Source: Toxoplasma gondii ME49 (lineage: Eukaryota; Apicomplexa; Conoidasida; Eucoccidiorida; Sarcocystidae). Taken from it: DNA of 64,000 nucleotides. A program made the translations under genes and the position numbers. The stretch's first letter is position 1. Each line of letters opens with the position of its first letter. Shown here one piece after another: positions 28,380 to 39,659 of this stretch. The stretch is taken from positions 310,001 through 374,000 of the forward strand of contig NC_031472.1 in NCBI RefSeq assembly GCF_000006565.2, given 5' to 3'. The notes beneath the pieces were generated by a model. It ran no database searches. It worked only from the letters and a program-made list of their open reading frames with translations, and had not been told where the DNA came from.

Positions 28380-30015
28380 ATACCAAGTCAAATACTAGAA
28401 GACCCGATGGGCCGCAGTCCGAATAGGCGAGAGAGGCGTTGGCATTATTCGTATGAAAACGCGATTTGAAAAACCTGCCTTCTAGCTTACGAAGGCATGG
28501 AAAGACATCTTTCTCCGTTCGATGTCGAGCAACCAAGAGGCCCCGACGCGAGTCAAGAGCTCCGCTGTCTCTGATGTGTGCTGAGAAAAGCCGGACAGAA
28601 GCGGGGAAGTCGAACCGGGTATCACGAAAGTGACTGAGGAAATGCAAAGGTGCTTTGAATACGATATGCTTGGAGAGATGAAACGAGTTATCACAAACAT
28701 TGGTCTGAGGCGCGAAGGTTCTCCAAGAGTTGGCGTTTCCGAGGCGGAGGTATCCGAGGAATAGGGGTTTGTGTTTTTGTAGAAATGAGGGGAAACCTGT
28801 TTTTCTGCTTTGCTGTCCTTTGGCGTTCTGCGGCTGCTAACACGTGCAGGACGTCAGAGCACGGAGGCCCTTCTCTGACTGCAGGCGATCTTCTGAGATA
28901 TCCAAGGTTGGAGCATAGACTCGAGATTCGAGGTTGATAGAGAAAAATGTAGGAAACTGTACAGGCTCAAGAGGACCCATTTGTTTTCGTGTAGGCTTTT
29001 TCGACATTTCTGTTCACTTTTCGTTGAAGAATAGGGAGGCGTGGTTTCTTGAAAGCGCCGCTAGTTGACGCCTTTCGTGCCAGTCTGCAAGCGTTCTGAG
29101 TTCCCGTGAACTTCAGAAAAACGCACAAGATTGAACTGTATAGAGCCGAGTACTTCCAGAAAAGTCTAATGTTTTTCGACACCCTATTACACGTGCTTTT
29201 CTTTCGCGGTAGTCTACCAGCAGGCGGGGAAAGAGACCCGTAACCCTATGCGGCAGCAGATCCCCTTTATTTGCACAGGGAAATCAGGAAAACTGTTCAA
29301 GTATATGGTAGCGACATCTGCATGAGACCCGCCTGTGGGCCGTGTACATACGGCTGAGCTCGTAGATATACAGAGTGTCCTGGAACGTCTACTACTCGTG
29401 TAGACAGAGAGGAATTCGGCGCTACGTTTCAAACGCATTTGACGGTGCACAATGTCTGAACCGTGACCAAAGCTCATTTTCTACAACGACACTCGATGAA
29501 CGTGACAGAGAATCCAGATCAGATGCTCAACAAGGCGCCGAGTGGCACTCCAGCCGCGCATCATTCGCAGATTTCGTCGCCCTTTCGCTACTATCCCTGC
29601 AGTTTCTTCCTGGCGGAAACGGCGTCAGCGACGCAAAGCAGCAAAAACACAACACCACCACGAAATGGAAATGCCCGGAAAACACACGCCCGACCGCTGG
29701 AGACTCTCCACGGTGTACCCTGGCGGTGTCCCACATCGGAGAACGAAACTCCCTCACAACTTTTTCCACTAACAGTTGAGAAGAAACACACCCGAGAGTT
29801 TGAGTCAGCGTGAACGCACCAATTCCCCGACAAATGCATTTGATGTCTACAGCGCCCTCTCAAGTGCGTCGTGTACAGCCCTTTCTTTCTTCGCAGTCAC
29901 GGCGACTGCGAACCTACGAGGCGTTGTGTGTTCACGACACGTTCACATGTTCTCCCTTTACGATGTGTTTCATTTGAAAGCTGCAAGACACCAGCCAGGG
30001 AACGCGACTCAGAAC
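28380..30015. other. 1.6-kb convergent spacer; no gene supported
   Basis: The stretch lies between the stop codons of the plus-strand coiled-coil gene and the minus-strand gene at 30016-33813. Overlapping open frames of 70-135 codons around 29375-30084 have no family resemblance and lack a codon pattern like the flanking exons. It probably holds two 3' untranslated regions, though further minus-strand exons cannot be excluded. Confidence 0.5.
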
Positions 30016-33000
30016 CTAGTCGTGTACGGCTCTTCGCAGCCAGAGAACAAGACTGGCGCAAATGAGGATGTAGCAAATGAGTGACCGCACGATGGCTCTC
30101 GACCGCCTGCCGTCTCCATCCGAGCAGCAGCAGAGAGAGCGGACGAAAAGCAGAAAAATTCCAGATCTCACAGACCGGTTTTTGCCGGTAGCACAGAAGG
30201 TGGAGCCCCCGGAACGACGTGTGATCTCCAGAGTCTGCTCTGAGAAATCAAACGCTGCACATTCGGTCACGTCTGCATCGAAATCTGCCATGAAAGAAAC
30301 CAGGTCCTCGTCCGGATCGTGGATAGCGGCACCAATGTGCTGTTTCCAACTCCTGTGGAGAAAGTAGGCGGAAAACGGAAAAACAAGGCAGTGTGTGGTG
30401 ACTGCGTGGAAGCTGAACAAACCTGATAATTGAAGTAAGTGTTCTCCCGAAAAAGAACAGTTCTGCGATTAAATTCAGGAGCCAGAAAGCGGAAATGCCG
30501 CAACCACTAATGCCATCCGCCAGTTGCCCCTAGACACCACGGCTGGAACACGCACTTGTGGAAACACACCACGAAGTTAGAGGGGTGAAACTGGCGGTGA
30601 GAAGCATGTGATCAAAAAGTGAATCATGTGTGGGATGGGCGACGTAAGCATGGAAAGTACAGCTTCAGCTACTCTTGATGTTAACTTCACGTTATCGAGT
30701 TCATAAGCAAGAAACGGCTCCCTCACTTGAAGCGTCCAAAACTTCTATCCGCTCAACGCAAGTTTCCACTCGTTTCAGGACTCAACTGTTTTAAGCAGGC
30801 CAGTGGCGTGGTGGTGTACAGCGACCACAGACAACTTGGTTGTCAGTATCTCATAAATGGAGTGGTACTCGATATCCTAGCGGCTATCATGTCTCTGTTT
30901 ACTGCTGGCTGTGTGTGTCTCAATCTGAAGTTATCTTCAGTATCGTAGGTCCTCCTTTCTCTCTTTCTTCAAATTGAGTCGCTGAACTTACTCCGATCTC
31001 TGTAGCGCCCGGATCTTGGAACCGACGGCGACAAGACTGACGAGGCTTCGCCGAAGAGGTTCACTCTCGTTTCGATGTTTTCTCGCTGCTTCCTTGTGAG
31101 TCTCTGCCTGCCTCAACAGCGCGGTGTATTGTTGCAGCAGGCGTTTCCTCGCGGCTGCGTTGACAGCCCACGTTTGCTTTGCCTTCGCTGCCTGGATAAA
31201 CAGCTCGTTTTCGCGCCCAAACACGCTCACCTCACTCCCCTTCGAGCCTTGCCGAGCAGGAAGTGGCGTATCACTCTCGTCAGTCCTTCGTCTGTCTACC
31301 GCGACCGACAGAGAGCTGAGTCTGTGAGGAGAAAGACGAAGAGAGCGCACGCGACACCGGGCTTGCAATTCGCGGAAATATCTTTCCTGGGAAGATCCCT
31401 TTGTTTTAGAGCCATGGGTGTTAAACACCCTCAAGAAATCCTCAACACTACCAGGCCTGCAGCTGCCCTCATCCCTGTCCGCATGAGAAGCATGCCGTCG
31501 TTCAGAATACTTTTTCTGTCTGGTTCCCTGTTTCGGTCGCCTGGGGTACACATTGACAGCCACGACTTCGTCGACCTGTTTGTCTTCAAACGCGTCTCCA
31601 TCATCAGGCAAATGCCCTTTCTGGAAAGTGTGAAACAACTGCCCGGAGTTCCTGAGAAGCCTCGACGTTTTCGGCGCCTCCGCCTCGATTGGCGGGACGG
31701 TCGAGAAACCGGGTTCTGCCTCGCTCCTCTCAGTGGCGGAGAAGGCCGTCAGAGACACCGGAGGTCCAAAACACACAGCCTTGACCGTCGCTTCTCCCGT
31801 GGATCCTCCTCCGACGAAAGAGAGGCTCGAGTTCTGCTCGCTTAGTGACACCCTCGCTTGCTGTAAGGTGGTTAGGGAAACAACTGTTGGCACTTCTCTA
31901 CATTCCTGATCCTGGGGGGATCTAGGGCCTTGAAGATCGGATCCAGCCGCATCCGCCAGAGAAGCTGGTGAGGAGCAGGAGGCGGTGTCATCGGATCCGC
32001 CGACTGAAGTGTCCGCGTCGTCCCGTCTGCTTGGTGCTGGCATCTCGAGGAGTGAAAGGCCTAGGTGTGACAGTGCGTCACGCTTCCCCGTTAACGGGTT
32101 TTGGTCGCATTGTTCGTGTAAGTAAGTCGCCTGAACCTGTTCATAACTCTCCGTCTGTTCTGACACAGACGCCAAGGCCGACAGGAGCCCGGCTGCGTCT
32201 TTGGGGTGTCGAGACACTTCGTCGCGCAGCCACTCGGGAGAACCGGGGTACCGCGTGTGGGGCGCGTCTACCCAATTCCCGGAATTCGGTGAAGCCAACC
32301 CAGGGACAGACGGCTCCGGTGAAGAGTCTAGGGAAAAGCCAACCGGTGCATGCGGTGAACCACAGCCGTCTTTACGTACGCCCACCTCGCAAAAGGCCGA
32401 AGTTCCGCTCCCTAGTTGTAAGATACAAGCAGCATCACCTGATTTCTCGTGTTGAAAGGGACCCTGGACAGTTTTTCGTTCAGACAATTCTGGAAACGCA
32501 GTCGCCCCGTAGTGAGCATCCAAGTTCGGAGAGATAGAAACGGATCCGTTTGCACCCGAGTGCGCAACTTCTTCTAGCTGCACGCAAACGCGTTCGTCGC
32601 GCGCACTCTGCCCCCCAGGGGCGGTCGAGGAGCATGCGTTTCGTAAAGAGAACGCACCTCCCCCCAAAATATCAGATCCCTCAGCTTCGCCTTCATACTG
32701 TGCCTCGAGGTCCGTCTCTTCATCCAACGTCAACTGTTCCGCAACTGAACTTACGACAGTCGCTGTCCGCCTTTCTTTGCCTTCTTCACACTTCTCGCAG
32801 TCTCCGCACCACGTTTTCTCCGACCTTGTGAACTCTCTGAAAGCCCGGGGTGAAATTTGTCCTTGGTATCCACCACTTTCGAACGGCAGATACCTGTCTG
32901 CCAGACTCCTGTCGACAGCTCTGTTCGCCTCTTGCCGCTGGGCCTCTGGTTCAAAACACCCTGAGGCAGAGCAACTCCCGTGGAAGCCCTCGTCCCGACG

Positions 33001-33813
33001 TACGAACCCTTCTCGTCCAAACGCCGCGGTCCGTCTAACTGCGGCAGAGGCGGTGACAGCGGCCGCACTCGCTGCCGCGGCAGCTGCAGCCGCTGCAGCT
33101 GCTGCTTGGACGTTGGAGTGGCTTACGCTAACTGTTCCAAAGACAGTGGCCGGTGTACAGTTGGTATAATGGAGATCCTCGGCTGCGCCGTTTGTCGGAT
33201 AGAACCCTGTCGGTGTTCCGAGTTTTGAGGTGCGGAAATGGGATTGAGGCAACAGGGCCTCCCGTTCCCCATCTGAAGAGCCGGCAGGCGCCTGGACGTT
33301 TGACTGGCACGCCGCAGGGGCGTTGAGACGGAGCGGCGAAGCGGCGCCAGCGTCTTGGGAGGCTGTAGAAGAGGCAGATCTATCGGGTGCTAGAGTCATT
33401 GGAAGACGTGGACGGTGTGGAAAAGTGGCGATTGCGGAAGGTACACACGTTGGGAAAGTGGAGTGCGAACTCCGGCCCGGATGAGAAGCGAAGGAAGGCA
33501 CGAAGTCTAGATGAGAATGAGCAGACGAAAATGAGGAAGGCGCAAGTTGAGATGTAGGATCACAGAGTTCTGCCGATAGAGGCCTACAACGGCCATTGGC
33601 GGCGGGACGCAAAGTCTCGAGCTCGCGGGAGACCATCTGCCTACTCCACTCGGGCCTGCCGCTGGCATGCTGCTCAAACTGGGGATTCCTGTCGTGTGAA
33701 TTCACAAACGACGCGGATCCAGAGGCGAGACAAGCGGCTCCAGAGCGAATGTCTTCCCCGCTTCCGCTGGCGGATGCCCTGCAAGCCTCCCTGGCGTCCC
33801 CTGGCGGCCACAT
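30016..33813 (-). CDS. Large low-complexity protein, unknown function
   Basis: The main exon runs from ATG at 33813 down to 30992; the frame is open up to 33981 but begins there with GTG. In-frame TAA at 30990 is part of a strong GTAAGT donor. A phase-2 acceptor (CTTTCTCCACAG) at 30353 restores the frame into a second exon, 30352-30016 (HDPDEDLVSFMADFDADVTE), giving about 1050 residues. The protein is rich in Ser, Glu and Ala, with a polyalanine tract encoded at 33041-33107. Its C-terminal third is basic and helical (AARKRLLQQYTALLRQAETH), suggesting a short coiled coil. I recognise no catalytic domain. The last 40 residues of exon 2 are hydrophobic and could be read-through past an unrecognised donor. 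The gene is divergent from the membrane-protein gene at 36665. The main exon is well supported by its length; the second exon is inference. Confidence 0.7.
33041..33107 (-). repeat. GCN (polyalanine) repeat inside the 30-34 kb gene
   Basis: On the minus strand a run of GCN codons with mixed third bases encodes an alanine block broken by single Ser, Val and Thr residues. Mixed codon use means it is a protein-level repeat more than a pure DNA microsatellite. Confidence 0.8.
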
Positions 33814-36664
33814 GCGAGCATCCACACTCGCGCGCTTGACGTCGCACCGCTTCGCAGTTAACGTTGGAGAAACGCTTCTACCGCCGGCTTCGTTGCATAT
33901 TATCCGTAATCTGTGTCTTTTGCATGGAGACACACGGAGGGAAAGACCGATCACAGTAGAGCTGACGACGGGAGAAATCACTCATTCTGCTCGTGAAGAG
34001 GCCCTCGCAGAAGATCGCCGGTGCGCTAGAAAAACGAACTAACGCTTCAGTCCGTGGGACCCGCTGCGCTGAAAAAGACATCAGTTAAGTCAAGATAGCG
34101 AAATGGATGAGAAATAACTTTGACGAAAAGGCAAGGCTATAATTTGAAACAATCGGTGGCGGCAGCCCCGTGAACCCATAACGTCGTGTCAGTTCGGATA
34201 AAACGGCGTGCGGATCACCGGGTGTACTTACAACTGAATGCCAAGAAGAGTGCCTCTCCAAAAAATTACCGGTTATGCGCATCTCAATCTTGTCGAGATG
34301 TCTTGTCTGAGGAGAGGCTGACAGGAGATAATCAACGGCAGTCCCCCCTCCCCTACTATCTGTTAGAGTCTATCCACTAAATCGGGTGGAACAGATGAAT
34401 CCGCACTGCAGAATGGGCAAAGAAGCCGAAACAATGCCCAAGCAACGCCACCTAATGACGCTTTTACGTGAGCCACTTGCTGTTCATTGTGCGAAAGTTA
34501 CGGGTTCTCGTTTTTTAAAAACTCCCAGGCACCGGTGCTCTCCTTAACGTGGCTGGCGGGAAACGTCGGAAAGACTTACGGGGAAGAGACTGGGGAGACA
34601 CGGGTGACAGCTGCAAAGCCGTCGGACGCCAGAAATCCAAGCTCCGGCAAAACGGACTGAAGACTTGAATGAAAGTTTGCAACAAAACGAAGACTGTCCT
34701 CTAAGACCGTTCACACGAGCATTGAGACGCGGATGCCTCTCGATATCGCGGTGGTCACGGCCGAGTGCTCCAGGTGCAGCGCCCTTTACAAAAAACGGGG
34801 TTCTCACACAGAGGAATTACAGTGTGATTGAAGAATCCTTGGACACAGAACACGCAAGTTTCTAGGAGACCTGCCAGCTTTCAGCGCGCAGTATCTCGCT
34901 AACTCGCGCACCGATGGCAATCGACACTCGAAACACTGGATCCGTAAGAAGTCCACCGTCTCGGGTGGAGGCATGCTTTGCATATCGGTGTTACAGGACA
35001 CCCTGGCGTTTTGCTTAAAAGAGTCTGCAGGAGACCTGATACTATACACAAGTATCGAAAGAAAGTGTGGTCCACCAGCTTTTTTTTCTACGAACAAAGC
35101 AGGTGGCGTGACAGGGTGCCATGAACACTCTTGGCTAGCCGTACGTCTGTTGGGGGGCGGAAGGGGGAGGGTGAAAGGAGGGAGGCGCAGGGTTCTGCAC
35201 TGTGGTATCTTCCTGTGGAAGTTTGACGAACATGCCGAAAGGTCAAAAATGTGATTCCCTGTGAACAGAGGCAGCAAGAACCACTTTACATCACGGGTGG
35301 CATGCTGCTCCGAGCCGCCCGATATAGCTCCCGCCCAAGTCACCCACTTCGAATGGAGCGAACGGTATAAAAGCCGAAAGACACGCGTCTTAACAACGGT
35401 GTCAATAATGGGCTGCAACTCTCGTCGTTAGTAGGAAGCCACCTCTTTGTGGTGTGCCGGCGTGCGCGAAGGCTTTTTCGGAGGTTTTCTGGCGGGCTTC
35501 TCGAAGTTCCCTTCAGGAGAAGAAGCACGTGACGAGATCCACGATGAGTGGTATGGTAATTGGAGAAGCGACCGGTTCTTTAGAAAGCTGCTGATCCTCG
35601 CGCCTGTTTAGAGCGAACAGTCCCCTGTATAGTTGACTCTGTCGACAAGACCGACCGGAGCGTTTGTCCTTTCTTTCGTCATCTCAGGTGGACGACGCGT
35701 TTCTAGTCGCGTTAACGTACAGAAACGGGGAAAGTTCTCGTTTTCTGCGTCGCTTCACTCGGTTTCGTCCGGAGTGCGGTGGCCCAAAATCTCGTAGGGG
35801 CATCGTGGACACACGTTTTCCTTGAGGCACACAAAGTTCAGCGTCGCCGGTCTTTTCGCACGTGCCCGTCCGTGTCTATTCTCCTAACGGGGAAAGGGGT
35901 ATTTTCGTGTTCGTCCTTCGACTTTTTTCTGCCGGGACTCCCTCGGACTTGCTGCGCCGCACTTCACAGGCGAGCTGCTTTCCGAGTTGCGCGGACAACT
36001 CGACGGGCTTCGTGAGAGCCAGTGAAGCTGTGCTTTTTCTGTTCCGTGGTCTTTATGCGGCATTCCTCATCCGAAACTGTGAAGTTGTCTTTCCGGTTAA
36101 ATGGATTCCGTAGTTGTCTCGGGAAATTTCGACGGACCTGTTCGAACTCGAGGAGCATACGTGGCTCCGCTCCAACGTAGCGCCTCCGTTTTTGCGACAG
36201 TCACGATATAGCTTCTCGTGCAGTTCTTCGATTATGTTTTCCTTGTTTTTTCCGTCTGAGGTATGTTTCTTTTCCTCATGTTAAACCAGGCGTTCACCTC
36301 GGTCACCCCAGTTGTTTTTCTTTTGAGTCTCAGTATCTCTTGGGCCTCTCCGGCATCGGTCCTCGCGCCGTCCTGTGCAGAAGCCTAGCTGCAGCAAGTT
36401 GCTCGTATCCCATTCTAGTTCGTATTCACACCGAACCACGCGAGTACGAAATCGCTTTTTGCAATTATGCGCGTGGATCTCCAGTCCTGGAGTCTGTCGT
36501 GGGCGTGTGCGCGCATCAAATAAGTTCGGCCTTTGTACCACTTTGGCTTCGCTGTGGTTTCGATTTTCGACTCCGTTCAGCTCCGTAGTTGTTGGGTACC
36601 TTTTTTCGTCAAGACTGCAATATTCAGTCTGTTTTCAGGAACAGTTGCCTTCATTTTCTGTAAA
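33814..36664. other. 2.8-kb divergent spacer; no gene supported
   Basis: This region separates the start of the minus-strand low-complexity gene from the start of the plus-strand membrane-protein gene, so it should contain both promoters. A minus-strand frame at 34804-35418 (204 codons, starting with TTG) has no recognisable content. A good acceptor (CAGTCTGTTTTCAG) ends at 36638, 27 bases before the membrane-protein ATG, suggesting an intron in that gene's 5' leader. Confidence 0.5.
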
Positions 36665-39659
36665 ATGTGTGACTGTCTGAGCAAAAGACTCTGTCGGGGG
36701 CCCTCCAGGGGGATGGACCTGACCTACCGAGATATCTTCAAACTCACTGTACCGTTCGTATGGTCCATTGCGGCGTGCTGCCTCTTCGCGTACTACAGCA
36801 TTGAACCCATCTCGAACAATCGGTGAGACGTATGCGGAATGTGATCGGGTGCCTCTTTGCTCTGTGACGTTCGGGTGGAGGTTTTCATTGTTACGGAATG
36901 TATTATGGCTCCACCGTTGGGGTGCAGACAAGTAGTTGGTCTGTTTTTGAAAATTACTGAATGTGACTGGGGCTGCGAGTTAGAGACTATGAAGGTGGGA
37001 TGACTCTGATGTCGCTGATCTTGAAACGGCTACGGGTTCCGGGCATCCAACTGCCTCAAGTGCTTTATGATTGCTGTCTACCACCGCATGTTTCGACTGC
37101 TGAAGACGGATAGAAGTGCTGTATTTCAGTCTAAAACGTTCTTGATCGAGACTGTTCCACATTGGTTTTAGGCGTCTTTCTCACGTACTACCAGGCTCTG
37201 TGCCCTGGAACTGGGAGATGTGTCATCTCAGACAGGATACGGGCCGTCGTTTGACGAAGGGGTTGGTCGGGTGTTCATACAAAATACCGTAGTGAGGAAC
37301 GGGCTGCTGCCAAATGCAAACATAGAATTGATTTAAGACTGCTGTTGGTACCTGTGTTGCTAAGGTGGATCCGGGTAAACTCGCACTATCTGTAATTACG
37401 CATGTTGTACCTGTAAAAGTGAATAGAAGAACACATTCAAGGGCGTTCCATTGATGTTCTATCCGAGCAGCATTTGTGAGGCCGAACTGTAAAAATGTAG
37501 ACGGTGTCACTAAACTTCTCTCTTCAGATGCGTGTAGCGCTTGGATTTCTGAAGACGACTCCAGTTTTAGAATCCGTCATTAGCATGTACGGATCAAAGG
37601 CTACATCAGGAGCAGTATCAACGCCTGCACGGTTGCTAGAACCATTTCAGTGAACGTAGGTCTCCGGTCTTCGAATCTACTTGCGCATTCTTCCAGTTTG
37701 GGGATTGCATGCCCACTCGCATCTCATGGCTGCTCCGTAAGACACCGATTATTTTTCCTCGAGCTATTGTTATGCTGCATGTAGAACGAGAGCGTGTGGC
37801 GCCACGCTCAACGTCCCCCAGAGAGTCGTATTCAGGGTACCTTCCGTGAGGAACTGTGACATGTTTTCAGCTTCCCCAAGACCGTTCCCATGTACTGGAG
37901 CCTGATATCCGCGTTCCCCGCCTTCATGGTAAGTAAAAGGGTGAATGTTCGGCGAGATGGATGTGTTCTTCTCATGGTGTGACACTCTTGAATCTTCGCT
38001 GAATGTAGTCTTCGGTCGATATGGTTCTGTGTGGAGGCATATGCCGGCGGTAACTTTTTATTTGTTGACTCGTCATTTCAAGTGACATCGATAAGGTCAA
38101 GTAGTGGCAACACCCGGCCTCTCAGCGGTCTCGCCAAATGTGCAAAGTCTGTGTCTCCGCGTTTAGCGACAGGGAAGCATGTGTCCGCGTCCTTCGCAGC
38201 TGTGCAGGATGAGGACATGGTGTCAAAACAGTTTTTTGAAACAAGTTTTCTCAGACGTGGTTTCTTTTTGGAGGTAACGGGGTTTTGAGCTCAAAATAAC
38301 GGTGAAAATCCGTCGAGTTAGCGTGTCTGGGTGAATTTTCATGGTTTTTCGTCTGAATTCTTCCTGTTTGCCGCAAGACGTACTTGTGGATCATGCTTGT
38401 CTTATCGGGGTTGCTCTGCAGACTGCACTCAACATCTTCATTTTCCATCGAGATGCCGTCATCCAGTCTGGTCTCTCTCGGGTGGCGCTTGCTGAGTTGA
38501 CGCAAGTTGTGCGACTGATTTCCGTCGTCGGTGTCTTCACCTTCATCACTCTCGCCGTGGCAAGTGCCGTGCAGCTTGCGCAAGTAAGTTCCGTAGTGTC
38601 AGATCTTCGAGTTGCAATGCGCATTTTTCCTTGCTCTCAACTTTGTACACACTGCCAGACAAAGCTGTTATTTCGCTTCCTAACGTTGTGGTGAGGACGG
38701 GGCCTTCTAGCAGGTGCAGCAGAGAGCGCGTGTCTCCGGTGTGGTTCGTTCGTCTAGACGTGAGAAACGAATAGTTGAATGTGGTCGTGTATTGAGGGAT
38801 AACATCAGTTGGGGTTTTTGTGAGATGTGTCGGCGCATTTAGTGTCCTGCAGCTGATAGGCACAGGACTAACAGTCTTTGCTTGCTGAATACGGACTTGG
38901 GGGGTGTGACAGTGAATATTACCGCCGCTGGGGCAGTGTGTCATGAATGTCGAGCAAAGGCACTGGAGTTTTGATGTGTACTGCTGCAAGCATTCTGCGA
39001 TTCCATGGGCATCCCTCGCAGTGTACACGGAGTATATCCGCAGCGTTGCGTGCAGAAAGCAGTTTTGGGTTTTCGTTGAAAGGCTGCGCTCCGGCCGAAT
39101 TGAGGGGTCCCATAGATTCCAGATCTTTTCTGTCTCAACGCTCGGGGTATTTTGTCTACGTCGTCTGAATTTCCTTTCTGTTCTGTCCTCTGTGACATGT
39201 TTGCGACTTCAGTGTCGCCTGTGCAACAATGAGAGCTACAAGGAGAATGTGATTTGGTGTGGGATCTCTCTCGTCTGGATGGTGGTGATGGCCTGCACGA
39301 CTCCTACCGCGCGTCACTTCTCGAAGTTGATCTTCCGGTACGAGACGTTCCAGCAGCAAGGCGGCATGACACCCACCGTAACTTGCGCATCTCCTGATGG
39401 GCCTCCCTCGCTCCGTCCGGTCTCCTGGGGCGCTGTCGGGTCTCATCCCGGAGGTCCAGCAGGTTCTGGCAACGGAGCATACACGGTTGCAGCGGGCTAC
39501 CCAGCTCGCGGCGCTCGCACGCTCGGGGCCTCCGGACACCCTGCCGAAGACGACTACATCCGGGCGGCTGCGGGTGCATCTCCGGGGCAAGTCGTCACCG
39601 GCAAGGTCTCTTCGAAGGCAGAAAGTGGCAAGCTGGAAGAGGGAAAGGGTGGCAGCTGA
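36665..39659 (+). CDS. Multi-pass membrane protein, about 274 residues, unknown function
   Basis: Four exons join with exact phase: 36665-36822, 37871-37928, 38422-38583 and 39213-39659. Donors are GTGAGA, GTAAGT and GTAAGT, and three of the four introns or ends have clear pyrimidine tracts. Predicted membrane segments are FKLTVPFVWSIAACCLFAYY (exon 1), the region across exons 2-3 (YWSLISAFPAFM then TALNIFIF), VVRLISVVGVFTFITLAVAS (exon 3) and WCGISLVWMVVMACTT (exon 4), so about four passes. A Cys pair CRLC opens exon 4. The last 90 residues are a Gly/Ala/Ser-rich hydrophilic tail. The protein has no signal peptide, and its N-terminus is Cys- and Arg-rich (MCDCLSKRLCRG), which could be acylated. 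I do not recognise the family. An alternative start is the Met at residue 17. The acceptor of exon 3 is the least certain border. Confidence 0.65.
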
